This document shows positions 32,105 through 42,328 of a DNA stretch of 64,000 bases, piece by piece; position 1 is the stretch's first letter; each line of letters begins with the position of its first letter. Position numbers and translations under genes: made by a program. Origin of the DNA: Trichobilharzia regenti (taxonomy: Eukaryota; Platyhelminthes; Trematoda; Strigeidida; Schistosomatidae); assembly GCA_944472135.2 (NCBI GenBank), contig OX235264.1, positions 121,177,809 to 121,241,808 on the forward strand, in the 5' to 3' direction. The notes under the pieces were generated by a model. It was not told the DNA's origin. It did not search any database and worked only from the letters and a program-made list of their open reading frames with translations.

Positions 32105-32201
32105 TCCATTATGGGTAAATTTTGTTTTGATAAAGTCTCACAGTGTTATACAGTAATGTTTACTGTGAGACTTTATCAAAACAAAATTTACCCATAATGG
32201 A
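32105..32201. repeat. Perfect 40-bp inverted repeat (hairpin)
   Basis: Arms 32105-32144 and 32162-32201 are exact reverse complements separated by 17 bases. The stem contains TTTTGATAAAGTCTCACAGT. It is not present in the unit B copy. Confidence 0.97.
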
Positions 32202-32254
32202 ATTACACTTTACCACAGTGCACAAGTTTTATTCTTATATTTATGACACTCACT
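32106..32254 (+). mobile_element. 149-bp hairpin-bearing insertion with 13-bp target duplication
   Basis: Unit B reads TATGACACTCACTACATGC without interruption at 56346-56364. In unit A, TATGACACTCACT occurs twice (32093-32105 and 32242-32254) around the hairpin plus a short tail (AATTACACTTTACCACAGTG and onward). This fits a mobile insertion with a 13-bp target-site duplication. The tail resembles the tail of the fold-back element at 18650-18690, suggesting one non-autonomous family. No coding capacity. Confidence 0.8.
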
Positions 32255-32536
32255 ACATGCAATTACACACACAACCATACAACAGGATGATGGGATAGGA
32301 TGGCAGTTTCAAAATCGAATGTAACAGGGTGACGGAAAGAGAGAGATTGATAACAGAAGCTTTGTTTATCAAATCAACTGCAAATACAAGTAATAGGAAT
32401 GATTCAACACCTGTCCACCTAGACATCTGGAAAGTTCTGCTACTCCTACGACGACAAATACGAAGGAATAAAGAAAACTATGAAACGGAAGTTTCGAAGT
32501 TATGTGATTATAATTTATCTGATTGTGAATCGTAAT

Positions 32537-32849
32537 AAATTGTGTTCGAAAAGTTATCCAGTAAATAATACTGTTTCACCATCTGATCTATCTAATAAAC
32601 AAAATAGTGTGGAATTTGAACAAAGAAATAAGAAACATTGGCGCAGAATAATCTGGGTCCATCTTGTTTCGTTGGTTCTCATCAGCTGCTTACAACCTTT
32701 GTCCATCAGCAAGCATATTTTCAGAGCATCATAGTAAAATAAGGCGCTGAGATTTTCCGGGTTTTTGAAGTGTTACGACATATATATATATATATATATC
32801 TTGAAAAAAATTGATTAACAGTTATGTTGTTGGGGTGGCAGCAAAAGAC
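32537..32849. other. Unassigned AT-rich stretch with short TA repeat
   Basis: A TA run is at about 32780-32799; no recognised gene. The 3' end of the Penelope-like element may lie here. Confidence 0.5.
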
Positions 32850-32884
32850 ATTTGGCTATAGTTACGTAACTAGATAGGAGAAGA

Positions 32885-33405
32885 TCAAGATTTTAAAATT
32901 TCGGTGCACATGAGGTCAGATGAGAAGTTGATGAAGTTAGTTTTGAGCAGACAACCATGAATTGGTCGTTCAATCTTCAACTGTATTGAAATAGACCAAT
33001 CGAAATATTCCCTGATGTGGTCATCAACAATACTTCTCAGTACTTTTGACACCACTCGGAGTAGAGCTGCTGGTCTATATCTAGTGGGATTTTGCCTATT
33101 CCCGCTCTTGAAGATCGAAGAAAGGTTTGCTATTTTCCACTCCCTTGGTAGTTTCTCCAAATCCATTGAGTTTTGGAACGAGTCGCACAGGGGTCTACAG
33201 AGAGCTTCGACGCTCTGTTTCATAACAGATGGCCTTATGTCGTCACAACCTGGTAACTTTCCAGCTGTGAGTGGCTGTAGCTTCCTTATGACTGTTGCGG
33301 GGTTTATTTGGAGAGTAGCCACTAGGTCTTCCTCCTGTGAAATAGTGGTGCCACCATCTTGGTCCGTACGGGTTATATCCACATTGCTGTTTAGATGTTT
33401 GGCGA
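32885..33405 (-). pseudogene. CR1-like reverse transcriptase N-terminal fragment
   Basis: The minus-strand frame reads VIRKLQPLTAGKLPGCDDIR, LPREWKIANLSSIFKSGN and RYRPAALLRVVSKVL. This is the RT0 to RT2 region of a CR1/jockey-type pol, distinct from the element at 24302. It ends before the catalytic motifs. The upstream endonuclease part is absent on this strand and found inverted next to it. Confidence 0.8.
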
Positions 33406-33429
33406 AGGCCTAACTGAATGTTTTAGCAT

Positions 33430-33935
33430 GTTTTCTGAAAAGTATGCCGTTAAATGCTCGATCTCTCCTTAACAAAATAACTTCCTTTCCCAGCTTCGTA
33501 TACATGGAGCGACCAACACTGATTCTGGCGACTGAAACTTGGCTTACTACTGATATACCTGACACAAAGCTGATAATTGATAACTATAACATCCACAGGA
33601 ATGACAGAGGCGGTTGTCTAATATATGCCTCTAAATCCACTGACTCCAATACCTTTACAAACCTAACTATCGACAAACTCCCAGAATCCAAGTGAATAAT
33701 CATCCACGCGAATGAAAATAACATTCTTGTGGGATGTATATACAGAGCCCCTAACAGCCCTATAACAACTGATACGGTTATCGGAGAAATACTAGAGACT
33801 GTACCTAAGCTGGAATTCGACTACAAACTAGTTTGTGGCGATTTCAACCTCCCTGGAGTGAACTGGGATACCTGCACTGGACCGAGAACCTATGAGGTGA
33901 TCCTAGAAGCCGTAGATTTGGCTATAGTTACGTAA
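33430..33935 (+). pseudogene. CR1-like AP endonuclease fragment, inverted relative to RT
   Basis: Two plus-strand frames in register (33444-33695 and 33729-33935, separated by a TGA) read PLNARSLLNKITSF, LILATETWLTTDIPD, GCIYRAPNSPI and LVCGDFNLPGVNWD. These contain the N, E and GDFN catalytic residues of the endonuclease. The frame stops inside the 85-bp flanking repeat, so the SDH end is missing. Confidence 0.85.
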
Positions 33936-34134
33936 CTAGATAGGAGAAGATCAAGATTTTAAAATTTCGGTGCACATGAGGTCAGATGAGAAGTTGATGA
34001 TGTAATACAATGAACAGAACTCAGAAGATGAAGAAAAATTATCTCATAAGAGAGTCAAACGAAAAATAATGTTAGGGGGTGGAATGAAAAGATAAGTTAA
34101 CAAAATTTAGAAAATTAGAAAACAAAGAGTTACT

Positions 34135-34585
34135 AAGAAATGTGTCACCAGCGTAATTGAAGTCCAACAACAACGGATTCTTTTTGGACACATAAATCAG
34201 ACTTCAATCGTTCTATCGCTATAGCTTCAGCAAACCTGAGAAGACTTGAGGTACTTTGTCTGTTAATATTATTTTGAATGATTCCAGGACATCTACTCGG
34301 TGTCCTGTGTCAATCAGGTGTTTGGCGATTGAAGAGCTTAAATAATTCGGTCCCTTTAACCGAAGGCTCCTTGTTACATGTTTGCAGAATCTGACGTAGG
34401 CCCTCCTCTCTGTTCTTCCAATGTAACTGCTCCCGCAGATACATGTGAATTGGTATACACAAGTTGGAGGTAACATGTGAGAGGTACTTGTCAATCTTTG
34501 ACTGCACCAATGAAGAGGTATGTAATATGTAATTACATACTACCCATAGTGCCCAAGTTTTACACATATATTAATATCCTAAATA
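34135..34585 (-). pseudogene. Penelope-like element GIY-YIG endonuclease fragment, unit A
   Basis: Minus-strand frame 34494-34219 reads CVYQFTCICGSSYIGRTERR, RLKGPNYLSSSIAKHLIDTG and LESFKIIL. This is the GIY-YIG domain of a Penelope-like element (YIGRT core present). It continues in another frame with LLRFAEAIAIERLKSDLCVQ. It is on the opposite strand to the RT copy at 30425-32536 and differs from its GIY-YIG, so it comes from another element. The unit B copy is at 57177-57627. Confidence 0.82.
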
Positions 34586-35139
34586 GGAAATCCTGAAAAT
34601 TATTATTATGAAGTCAATGTGGGAAGGGAAGAACATTTCTATGACGAGGGTTTTATTGATTGTTTCCATTCATGTATAGCATGCACCTGTTCAATTATAC
34701 ACATAAGTAATAATAAAACGTGTACATTCAGAACTGCTGAACATCTCAAGAACAGTTCTTCATTTTACTATTATTTCATAAACATATATATATATATATG
34801 TCTTGTGTGCGATAAATATGACTCCACAGTTAAGGTAGATTTACGAATCACGTAATTGATGAGTACTCTCTTCCAGTAGACGATTTCGATAAAGCATCCA
34901 TTCACGATAAATGCTTAACTTTGATTCTAATTCTTCAACTTTAGGAAAGGGTTGAACCTATTTTTAGTGTAAAATATTAAGAAAATAACAATAATTACAT
35001 GGGTAAGTAGTTAAACAGTTTATCAGACATTTAGTAACAACATGGTCATTGAAAGAGGAAGAGAATGAAAAGTCTGGCTAACTAGCTGTACTTGATCTCA
35101 GATATCTGCGTTATGTCTCCTGTGTTAAGTGGTAACAAA
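34586..35139. other. Unassigned stretch with TA microsatellite
   Basis: A TA run is at 34783-34799; otherwise nothing recognised. Confidence 0.55.
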
Positions 35140-35720
35140 CAATAAGGTGAGTGATATTGGGGTTAGGCGTTGATGGATTGTAATGTAGGGAGGGAAAATC
35201 AATCGACGAGTCTATGAAGTTACACCGCCTGAGGCGATGGTTAGGACATGTGTTACGTATGCATCCCTAGTCATCGACTACCTTCCTCGATAAACAATAT
35301 TAGCTGATATAGGATTAGTTAGGAAGAGAACGGATGGTGTTCAAGTCGAAACTTGGAATAAGTCTGTAAATTCTTTAACAGTTAGTTTGAGCCAGCCAGC
35401 CACTTAGAGAGGTTTAGACTTGCTGACTGGTCGGGATCCTCGGGAGATTAAACACCAGTGACTAGAGACAATTGGTGATATGGCTGAAAATGGTTCTCAG
35501 ATGCATCCACTCTTTGGGATTTATGATATCCAATAAAATTCTACTGTTCTTCCACATTACTATTCTCTCAGCTTCGCTCACACTTCTGTTTATGATCTCT
35601 GTCATTTGAATCTCTCTTTACTCTCTTCTCTTGCTTTGTGTTTAACATGAAAGGAGTGTGGCAACTCGAGCTGCTGGAAATCTGTGCAAAGTTCTACATT
35701 AAAACCAGTCAGTCAGTCAC
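35140..35720 (+). mobile_element. Decayed RTE-like 3' fragment, unit A
   Basis: Base-level similarity to 36972-37528 (AAATCAATCGACGAGT, GTTAGGACATGTGTTACGTA, GACAATTGGTGATATGGCT) with many indels. Ends in a CAGTCAGTCAGTCA tail near 35718. Unit B copy at 58186-58768. Confidence 0.75.
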
Positions 35721-36544
35721 ACTACGTTTCCTAACCTGTTAAATATTTTCGCTTCCTGTATCTATAAATGAAGTAGAGAAGTCGATGGGGACCCTACTTC
35801 ACGTATGATCCTTTTTACTACTAGCCGACTGAAATGAGTAGATGGATGCCAGTCACATCGATCAATAGTGTTTGCTGGCCAGATCAAAGCAATCCAAATA
35901 CTGCACGACAGTTTCGCAAGTTCGGTTTCCAAATAAAGGAAACTGGGGTAAAATTTCATCTCCTCGTAGTGTGTAGATTGCAAACACCTACGCGATTTAT
36001 TTTGTACACCTCATCAATACTGCTACTGACTTGACCAACGCTCAATTTCTAGTCACTTATGTTACGTCATCCAATGTATTTGGTCAGTCGTAGTCCTAAC
36101 TTAAATGTCATCATTCTCCACCCCACCTCCACTCATTCTCTACCTGTAATTACCTCTGGTTCTATCCTAACCTGAGTTGAAGCATTTTAGTGAATTATAT
36201 TACGTCATCTAATTTACTAGCTCAATCTTACTTTAGTTACTGTCTAATTAACCTTGTTTCTATATTGGACCATTCTTGTATTACTTGATTAATTATCTAA
36301 ACTTGACAAATCTCATGTACACACACATACACAGAAAATAATTTTATGTGAATGAATTCACCGAAAAGAGTCTGGTCATTGAACGTCTTCTCTTTTTTAT
36401 GAGACTCAATGGAGATTTTTAAGCTACTTTAACTGTGAATTTGATTTATGGTACTACCAGTTCGACCAAGTAGCTAACTAGCCAGCCAGAAATCGCTTGG
36501 TTTGAACTGATTCGTCTATTCCTCTGAGCTGAGTTGTCAAACCG
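35721..36544. other. Unassigned AT-rich stretch
   Basis: No recognised gene; duplicated in unit B at 58767-59590. Confidence 0.55.
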
Positions 36545-36744
36545 GGTACACCGTTGATATGCTCAGCCGGAAAACGAGCGAAAAAGCCAGCCTAATGGTA
36601 TTCAGATCACTTCAATATGGCTGGCCAACGAACACTTCTGGAAGATATTGTAACAACAGAAGGCAGGACATGGAAGCCAAGGTGTATTTTCAAGTGACCA
36701 AACCGATATTTATACATACACAGTTTATATTTGATGATATTAGA

Positions 36745-36935
36745 TGGTTGGAGGCAATCGGAAAGAAGCTTCTGACCTAGGTTTCGTGCTAGTGGGCACT
36801 CAGCAGCAAAGCGTATCATCAAACTTGAAGGGACCCATGTCTTTTCTGAAATTCGAACCCGCGTCACCCAGTGCTGCAGTCACAGACGTTACCACTGAGC
36901 TGTTCGGTCTCGTGATTCACCTCCTCTAGGGATGT
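36745..36935 (-). mobile_element. tRNA-derived SINE, unit A
   Basis: The minus strand reads GCTCAGTGGTAACGTCTG (A-box region, 36888-36900) and GGGTTCGAAT (B-box, 36851-36860). A body ending in TTGCCTCCAACC follows. Related bodies occur at 18230 and 37650. The unit B copy is at 59791-59981. Confidence 0.65.
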
Positions 36936-36971
36936 AGTGGATACTTTGACTGAACACTAGTAACTAATGTG

Positions 36972-37528
36972 TAAAGTGGCATAATAAGGTGAGCAACATG
37001 GAGGTTAGGCGTCGAGTGCTAGGTAAACAGGGGAAGTCAATCGACGAAGTCGTGAAGCTACAAAGACTGAGATGGTTAGGACATGTGTTACGTATGCCAA
37101 ACCATCGCCTCCCTCGACGAGCTATGTTAGCGGATATAGGGTCAGGCTGGAAAAAAGCTAGCGGCGGTCAAACAAAAACTTGGCCGAACCAGTCAATGAA
37201 ATCCACAACAGTTGGTCTAAGCCACGTAGGAAGGTATAGACTTCCAGGTTGAGGTCCTCGGGACAGCGAAAATCTATGGTTGGAAACAATTGGTGACATG
37301 GCTCAAAACCGTTCTCAGTGGCGCAGATGCATCCACTCCTTGTGACTTATGATTTCCTATGAAACTGTTTTGTTCTTCGTTATTACTCCTCCTTTGTCTC
37401 ACACCTCTGCTCACTGTTTCTATTATGCTTTTCTTTTACTTTCTTCTCTTGCTTCGCGTGCTACACGGAGTGTGGCGACTTGAACTCCCTTACATTTGTG
37501 CAAAGTTCTATGTCGAAAACAGACAGAC
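36972..37528 (+). mobile_element. Recent 5'-truncated RTE-like insertion with 10-bp target duplication
   Basis: AACTAATGTG occurs at 36962-36971 and 37529-37538 on either side. In unit B the site is empty (TAACTAATGTGATGTG at about 60009). The 557-bp insert begins inside the pol C-terminus (frame 36989-37252: SNMEVRRRVLGKQG, RLRWLGHVLRM, KASGGQTKTWPNQSMKS) and ends in ACAGACAGAC. It is close in sequence to the palindrome copies. It is too short to encode RT, so it was made by another element. Confidence 0.93.
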
Positions 37529-37561
37529 AACTAATGTGATGTGTTTAGTCATTTCTTTGCT

Positions 37562-37823
37562 GCAGACTGAATTCTATCAGTCATGTCTGCAATGTGGCCA
37601 CCATTCTAGGTAGCTCACCATCACGGTGCACACATTGATTTGATGGCATTGGATAATTGGAGGCGCTATCGGCAGGAAGCCGTGGACTACTTAGGTTTCG
37701 TGCTAGTTGGCGCTCACCAGTCAATAAGGCGTGTCTGCAACTTTGAAGGCACACATGTCCTTTCTGGCTGCCTACCTAGAATGGTGACCACATTGCAAAC
37801 CTGACTGATAGGAAGCAGTCTAC
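37562..37823. mobile_element. MITE-like element with ~54-bp inverted repeats, unit A
   Basis: The left end (ATCAGTCATGTCTGCAATGT, 37576 onward) and right end (GCAAACCTGACTGAT, to 37809) are imperfect inverted repeats extending to about 37562 and 37823. The interior resembles SINE body sequence (GGCGCTATCGGCAGGAAGCC). No coding capacity. The unit B copy is at 60041-60302. Confidence 0.65.
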
Positions 37824-38512
37824 ACCAAACAAGGACTAGACACATCACACTAGGTACTAGTGTCCAATCAAAGTACAGTTTTGTATTCTCTAATCAATCA
37901 TTGAGCGTGTGATTTGGGCGTAAAATAAACAATATGAAATAGAATGTTCAAATGCATATATAGTATTATGTTGCTAAAGCTGTATTGAACTGTGGGAATA
38001 CGTGAGAATAATATTCCATTGGAACACACTGTCTAAATCTCGTCACCACAGTATGAGTAGTAGAGAACTACTCACCTCAGTCAATCAGTAGTATATAGTT
38101 TCGTGCAAACAACACATCCATTTGTCAAGTGATTGGGATTCATTATTTTCATCAATGAATATAAACCGTAAATCATTTAAAAAACAAGCAAAGGATAAAG
38201 TTGCTCTATAATCAACCGCTTCCATTTCACACACGTGTTGTGTGTGAAGATTAATGATACTGATTGGCGGTCCAAACCTCAGTGGAAGTCGACTGTGTAG
38301 ATCAATAAAATACAATTTCATCCTTACTGCATCCTCCCTCCTTTCTTCCTCACCCCGTCTGCTCTGTGGGAGAAATACTCACCGAAGTCAACATAACTCA
38401 CCTAGTATTGTATTGATAGGATTATTATGCTCACAGTTTTGTAATTTTTGTGAAATGTTCCGTCTAAATGCAGTTTTTTCTCCCCTTATTGTGTGTGTGT
38501 GTGTGTGTCAAG
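37824..38512. other. Unassigned sequence up to KHC exon; unit A ends at 38317
   Basis: Matches unit B until 38317, then is unique. A (GT)9 run at 38491-38508 lies two bases before the AG acceptor of the next exon. Confidence 0.6.
38491..38508 (+). repeat. GT microsatellite in splice acceptor region
   Basis: (GT)9 occupies the place of the polypyrimidine tract immediately before CAAG|GCT of the KHC exon. Confidence 0.95.
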
Positions 38513-38800
38513 GCTAAATACCAGTCGAGGAAAGATGAAGCGAAAGAAGTCCTGCAAGCCTTAGAAGAATTAGCAATGAATTATGACCAAAAGGCTCAGG
38601 AGATTAATGCGAAAGCGAAAGAACTTGAAGAGACTCAGGAAACCTTGCTACTACAAACCAGTTTAATGCATGGTAAAGACTGTGAACTGTCACAGTTGAA
38701 GGATGCACATGAAAATCAGAAGAAGAAATATGCTGAAATGATGTCTAGCCTGTTGAAGGATCTAATTGATGTTGGTGAATGCTTGAATGATCGAATCACG
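38513..38800 (+). pseudogene. KIF5: Kinesin-1 heavy chain exon ([14 protein letters not shown])
   Basis: The exon runs from AG (38511-38512) to the donor GTAGGT at 38801, 96 codons with no stop. The frame reads [20 protein letters not shown], then QTSLMHGKDCELSQLKDAH and KKKYAEMMSSLLKDLIDVGE. This matches the kinesin-1 block [37 protein letters not shown]. It is phase 0 at its 3' end, compatible with the exon at 40479. It occurs once in the window, in the link between the tandem units. With the exons at 40479, 42036 and 43175 it forms a four-exon run in correct order, but two of those are disabled. Confidence 0.92.
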
Positions 38801-39039
38801 GTAGGTTTAAAAGTATTTATGAATTTTGTTTTATTATTGAATGGGTTGTTATTCTAAGGATGTGAGCTCCCTGAGTAGGGAAGTAATCATGGCGCATACA
38901 CTGCTTTGATAAGTTCACTATGGCGGGATGAGCGTACTATCGTCGCATAGAATCTGGCCTGTTTGCATAAGCCGTTGTTGCCACATTAAATTACATTAGT
39001 GGAGTAAATAATAAGAAGTAAGATGATGGGATGGATCAT

Positions 39040-40478
39040 TACCTAGTGACGTCTGGGATCGCACTCAAATGAATGATAACGCAACGCACAAACTATCCTT
39101 CTACGGCGCCACATCATGGTCTGACCACTTCTCGTTTCGCTTTGAATCAGAAGACTGTCAGACAGTGAATGGTATGGAAGCTATCAAGACAGCATTTGTA
39201 GCACGTGCTGAAGCCATGGAAGGCGTCATCGCAAGATGATATCACTTTTGAGAGAAGGACTATGTCTACCGATTTGTTTGTTCTTCTATGCAAACATGTG
39301 TTGAAATTCAGTCAGTCAATTATCATAAAAACATCCATTCAGTTCCAGTATTATTTCATCCGAACTTGCTGCCTATTGTGTTATCAATGCGGTTTTAATC
39401 CGTAATTGGGCAAAATGGACATCCTACCTCAGTGATTATATTCGTGTTATCTTTTGTATTATCCAATCTTCGTGTTTATTAGATTTTGTAATTTTATTAA
39501 TTTGATTCTTCACCGACCGGAAATAATTATGAGACTTTCTCACCCACACACGAATTTACGGCCGAGTTGATGACTTGATCGAAAAGAATATTTTCTCCTC
39601 TGTAACCGTCTTTTTGATTCTGTACAGGGGAGAAAACATGTTTATATTAGTGAGTGTAATGGAAGGAAAATGTAGTCAAGTTAGTTAGTTAGTTGGTCAG
39701 TACGTTCGACTACTGTCTCTTCTTATCAGGGAATATTTCTCGAAACTTTCTGAGACAGAAAGTGATTAACTGAGACGTACATGTATGTGGCTGGCAAAGA
39801 AAGTTCTCTATATAATTGACAGAGACTAATACATCCAACTTTCTGCAGTGTAAAGTTGTTTGTGGTACATAACGGAAGGTGACAGTGGCCTTACTGTGTT
39901 GCCTATTCTATTTCATTGACTTTCTGTTGAAAAAGGCGGTATTGCTTCAAATTCGAGTCCTGTCTCACCCATCCCTCAAAAAATAAGTTCAGCTCATGGT
40001 CTAGTGTTACTAGAATTGTGTAAATGGCTAGTCCATTTCTGTATGCATCACCCTTGTCATCATCAACCTTACATGATGTTGTGATACCTTCTGAAAGTGA
40101 ATATTTTGTTTTAGGAAATCTGAAGATGGAGATATGAACCCCTGTGACATTGTATTACAGTCAAGAATATTTCGGCTGATCTGTTTTAACAGATGACATC
40201 GTTTTGTGTCAGCTAGATTGATAGTTGTTGAGTGAGGGTTTTGTCGACTACGTTTATTAGTTCACCGGTTAGGATTAAATGTCATGGGGCTAAATAGACT
40301 ATTGGACCTCAATCCTCTGCGTTGGAACTGATTACTCTGAAATGACTAGTCAGTTTGGGAAACTTCATTTTCATCTCTGATTTGTTATTTCTACTCCGAC
40401 TGTTGATTACAATTCCTCATGTTTTCTTTTTCCCTCCCTCTTTCTCCCTCCTTCGTTTTCTGTTGACGACGACATCAG
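39040..40478. other. Intron-like sequence, unit B
   Basis: Counterpart of 13439-14877; nothing further recognised. Confidence 0.6.
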
Positions 40479-40601
40479 AAACCATCCGTTGGTTCTGAAC
40501 GATTAGATGAAGAGTTTACTGTTGTTCGTTTGTATATAAGTAAGTTGAAAACTGAGGCGAAATTACTGCACTCACGTGTACGTCACTCTAAACTAGTCTA
40601 A
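40479..40601 (+). pseudogene. KIF5: Kinesin-1 heavy chain exon (EEFTVVRLYISK), truncated, unit B
   Basis: Copy of 14878-14997 with KPSVGSERL and DEEFTVVRLYISKLK. It differs by P-S for P-T and A for S in the following residues. KHC homology ends at the same place, the start of the repeat block near 40584, and a TAA follows at 40599. A three-base deletion (CTAAACTAG against CTAACAACTAG) separates it from unit A. Confidence 0.85.
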
Positions 40602-41506
40602 CTCGGTTTGCAAGTGTATTATATATGCAGGGTGAAGTGGCTAACTGCACTAGTTCATCGACCGCCTTACTTATTAAGGGAATGCACAGTAGGCCGAGAT
40701 TAGGAATCTTCACAAGTTTTCCAATACTTTCTATCTACCTGATGCCATCATCCCGAATCCAATGAAATCCCTGCAAACCAACACTCGGGTGTCAATCTGA
40801 TGCTGACCAGCAACCAGCCTTATTCAGATAGGCAGTAATAGTTACCTGGATTCTAGTGGGAAGTCATGACCAGCGTGAAGTACAGCAGGTCGAGTATGAA
40901 GACTGGTGGTCGCACGATATCCTGAATGGGCAGAAGTTGGAATTCTTCACGGACAGGCCATCGGATCCGGACCCAGTAGCGATCTTAACTGTCTACCAGC
41001 TAGCTCGCCGTCTTGTAACCGGTGAGTCCTATGTTCCAACCACTGTGGTAGGTGCGTTCTGGTGGAGAGTTGCAAACTACAGAAAGAAACAGCTGTCCAG
41101 TACTTCTTTAAGCAATGTCATCTCATGATGAAATCACGTAACCAAACAATCAAATCAAATCCTCGTAAGATACACTTGTTTTAACAGCTAGACCTCATCA
41201 GCGTGTCGGTGGTAGAACGCTCGCCAACCACGGGATCCCTGGCCAACGTATTCATACACCCCGCTGACCCTATAAATAAGGTCTGTACACGGTGGGGCGA
41301 AGGCTCAGTATGACGTTTGCAAACTCACCCCACTGCTACTGAAACTGCTGAGCTCTCAAGGTTGGAGCCATCTATTCCATACGGAACGCCAGGGAATAAA
41401 AATTAATAATAATAAAAACCGTCTACGGACTCCGTCTAGGAAACAACAATCGGAAAAGCCTACCGCAAAACCTTGCATCAGATCGACAACCTGGGCAGCG
41501 ATGATT
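40584..41506. repeat. Repeat block, direct copy in unit B
   Basis: Counterpart of 14984-15909; its inverted partner lies at 47420-48345. Confidence 0.85.
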
Positions 41507-42035
41507 CGAAATGTTCATGAAGACCGCTCATCCTCCCGTGGGAGATGGACGAAGTAAAGTAAGTAAGTAAGATTGGTGAAAGGAGGATTAACGGTTCCTG
41601 TATCTGTTCTGTTGAGAATTTATCAAAATACGGTGTGTTGAAGAGATAAATTGGAGGTGACTACGCAGAAGTTTGTTTATACAGCTGACCTTTTACTCAT
41701 TGGGGGTTTAGTCATTTAACTGCTAACCATTGTTTGACGGGTTGTAATTCCTCCACACCTGGCAAGATTTGGTCATGTAGGTATGTGTGTGTGTGTGTGA
41801 GTATGGATAAGCTCTGACACTGCAATAGATGTGCAACTCTGGTTAGCAATAAACGGTGTGTAGATGCAACTGATTAGTTGGCTGGTTGGTTGGTTGTTGA
41901 GTGGTAAACATTTATAGTTATTCACACTCGACTTAAGTAATGTTTATATTTAGGTAGGTGTTATTTCTAATGTTACTTCTAAGCATTCCTTCATTTTTAA
42001 TATGCCTTTGTGATTTCTTTTTCTTTCTTGTTAAG

Positions 42036-42328
42036 TTTGAGGTGAAAGTTGGCACCCTAAGCGATAAAATTGACGAGTCAGAATCACGTAAGCGTCAATT
42101 GCAGGAGACAGTGGATAGCTTAAATGCGGAGTTGGCGAAACTACGCGCTAATGAACAATTGATCACCGGATCTGGTCAACAAAATGAACAAATAATAGCT
42201 GATCAGTCAGCGTTACGAACAAAATTAGATGAAGAGTTTAGACGATAATCAGAGTATTATGCTGCTCAGGTGAAATCTCTACGTGATGAATTAGACGAAA
42301 AACAGAAGAAGTTGGAAGAATATAAAGA
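42036..42328 (+). pseudogene. KIF5: Kinesin-1 heavy chain exon with in-frame stop, unit B
   Basis: Counterpart of 16439-16731 with the same TAA, here at 42246-42248. It differs from unit A at several residues: QETVDSLN against QEKVDSFN, GSGQQNEQ against GSDQESEQ, and RDELDEKQ against RDEFNEKQ. At LNAEL and DELDEKQ unit B is closer to other kinesins than unit A. Acceptor and donor are preserved. Confidence 0.9.

Larger units (their letters stand above)
30425..32536 (+). pseudogene. Penelope-like element: RT and GIY-YIG remnants, unit A
   Basis: Plus-strand pieces in order: DAVITYSDKGNATVILDKSDY (N-terminal), RMYGVVKVHKSGYPIRPIVDF (RT), GVVIGPPISPVVVDILMDR, and WWRFVDDIFTALR with the catalytic FVDD. 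VYRKP..NRYLDF follows in another frame. Next come KYKGQTGRTGAVSLADRKNL, a GIY-YIG-type GQTGR motif near 31980-32060, and a C-terminal ALFIKSTANTSNRN at about 32355. This is the domain order of Penelope-like elements. Stops at 30685 (TGA; unit B has TCA) and 30835 (TAG, shared), plus several frameshifts, make it inactive. It is interrupted by the hairpin insertion at 32106. Confidence 0.88.
32850..34000. mobile_element. Chimeric CR1-like insertion flanked by 85-bp direct repeats
   Basis: The 85 bases at 32850-32934 recur at 33916-34000 with a spacing of 1066, while unit B has this segment only once (about 56967-57050). Between them lie a minus-strand CR1-like RT piece (to about 33405) and a plus-strand CR1-like endonuclease piece (from about 33430), joined head to head. 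The endonuclease frame runs into the right-hand repeat. The layout resembles a 5'-inverted (twin-primed) retrotransposon insertion with a long target duplication, or a fragment deposited during break repair. Confidence 0.8.
13439..38317. repeat. Composite tandem unit A (KHC exons plus retroelements)
   Basis: Collinear with 39040-60796. Offsets between the units change stepwise at insertions: about 25597-25601 from 13439 to 18736, 27571-27573 from 19847 to 23895, 24264 after the CR1, 24108 after the hairpin insertion, 23046 after the chimeric insert, and 22479 after the RTE insertion. Left boundary: TACCTAGTGACG at 13439 matches 39040 while the upstream sequences differ. Right boundary: AATACAATT at 38317 matches 60796. 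The units are closely similar, with scattered substitutions and short indels. Unit A contains four insertions absent from unit B. Confidence 0.9.
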
